Part shown: positions 6,095 through 6,117 of the stretch, one piece after another
Layout: every line of letters starts with the position of its first letter
Position numbering within the stretch: position 1 is the stretch's first letter
Assembly (NCBI GenBank): GCA_949289925.1
Contig: CASEPW010000087.1
Span: 1-6,117, forward strand
Source of the DNA: an uncultured Mycoplasmataceae bacterium
Lineage (GTDB): Bacteria > Bacillota_I > Bacilli_A > Mycoplasmatales > Mycoplasmoidaceae
Length of the DNA: 6,117 nucleotides
Direction: 5' to 3'
Position numbers and translations under genes: made by a program
Notes under the pieces: model-generated
Told to the model about the DNA's origin: nothing
Databases searched by the model: none
Seen by the model: the letters and a program-made list of their open reading frames with translations, nothing else

Positions 6095-6117
6095 AAAAAA
6101 TAATAAAAATATATTTA

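Larger units (their letters stand above)
5904..6117 (-). promoter_or_regulatory. Non-coding leader and promoter region upstream of infA
   Basis: This stretch has no convincing gene on either strand under code 4. Reading toward infA it contains: an AT-rich dyad with a TATAAT (6078-6094); two 13-bp dyads (6067-6079 and 6046-6058); a GGAGTCCC block (6037-6044); a 6-bp hairpin (6017-6033); a second TATAAT (5992-5997) that forms one arm of a 12-bp inverted repeat (5940-5951 with 5986-5997); and a purine-rich unpaired stretch leading to the infA ribosome binding site. Depending on the promoter used, the infA leader would be about 175 or about 82 nt. The region extends past the right edge. Confidence 0.7.

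Noticed and set aside
6045..6117. Plus-strand open frame from ATG at 6045 to the right edge under code 4
   Set aside because: It has no proper ribosome binding site, runs through the dyads and AT tracts, and gives a low-complexity peptide. It cannot be fully excluded because it runs off the window.

Overview
The window comes from a Mollicute, most likely a mycoplasma-type bacterium. It is strongly AT-rich, and in-frame TGA codons sit at positions where the protein families require sense residues. I count 18 tryptophans in the genes I can read. All 18 are TGA and none is TGG, which fits translation table 4 (UGA = Trp). Gene boundaries drawn with the standard code would split ffh, rplQ, rpsK, rpmG and the transporter, so the coordinates here are re-read under code 4. 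I cannot name the species.

Every gene lies on the minus strand, so the window reads biologically from right to left. From the right edge: (1) 5904-6117 is non-coding and holds an unusual set of inverted repeats and two TATAAT boxes upstream of infA. (2) 3230-5903 is a tight cluster infA-rpmJ-rpsM-rpsK-rpoA-rplQ-rpmG, with gaps of 8 to 30 nt. This is the conserved distal part of the spc/alpha ribosomal operon, with rpmG (L33) added at the end. (3) 3138-3229 is a compact junction: an intrinsic terminator hairpin right after rpmG, whose U-tract runs into the likely -35 of the next promoter. (4) 1794-3137 is ffh, the protein subunit of the signal recognition particle. (5) 1-1794 is a major facilitator superfamily transporter whose ATG overlaps the ffh stop codon (TAATG). 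It stays open to the left edge with a long hydrophilic tail.

The first cluster makes translation and transcription parts: initiation factor 1, ribosomal proteins S13, S11, L36, L17 and L33, and the RNA polymerase alpha subunit. The second transcription unit couples the membrane-targeting GTPase with a polytopic membrane protein of the kind it delivers.

The coding content is housekeeping. The most interesting material is non-coding: the infA leader, with two 13-bp dyads that differ by matched (compensatory) changes and sit 21 bp apart, followed by a 12-bp perfect inverted repeat that embeds a TATAAT box. Also of note are the merged terminator/promoter at 3169-3226, and three gene junctions where a TAG stop is built into the next gene's TAGGAG ribosome binding site. 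I see no mobile element, CRISPR array, tRNA or rRNA.
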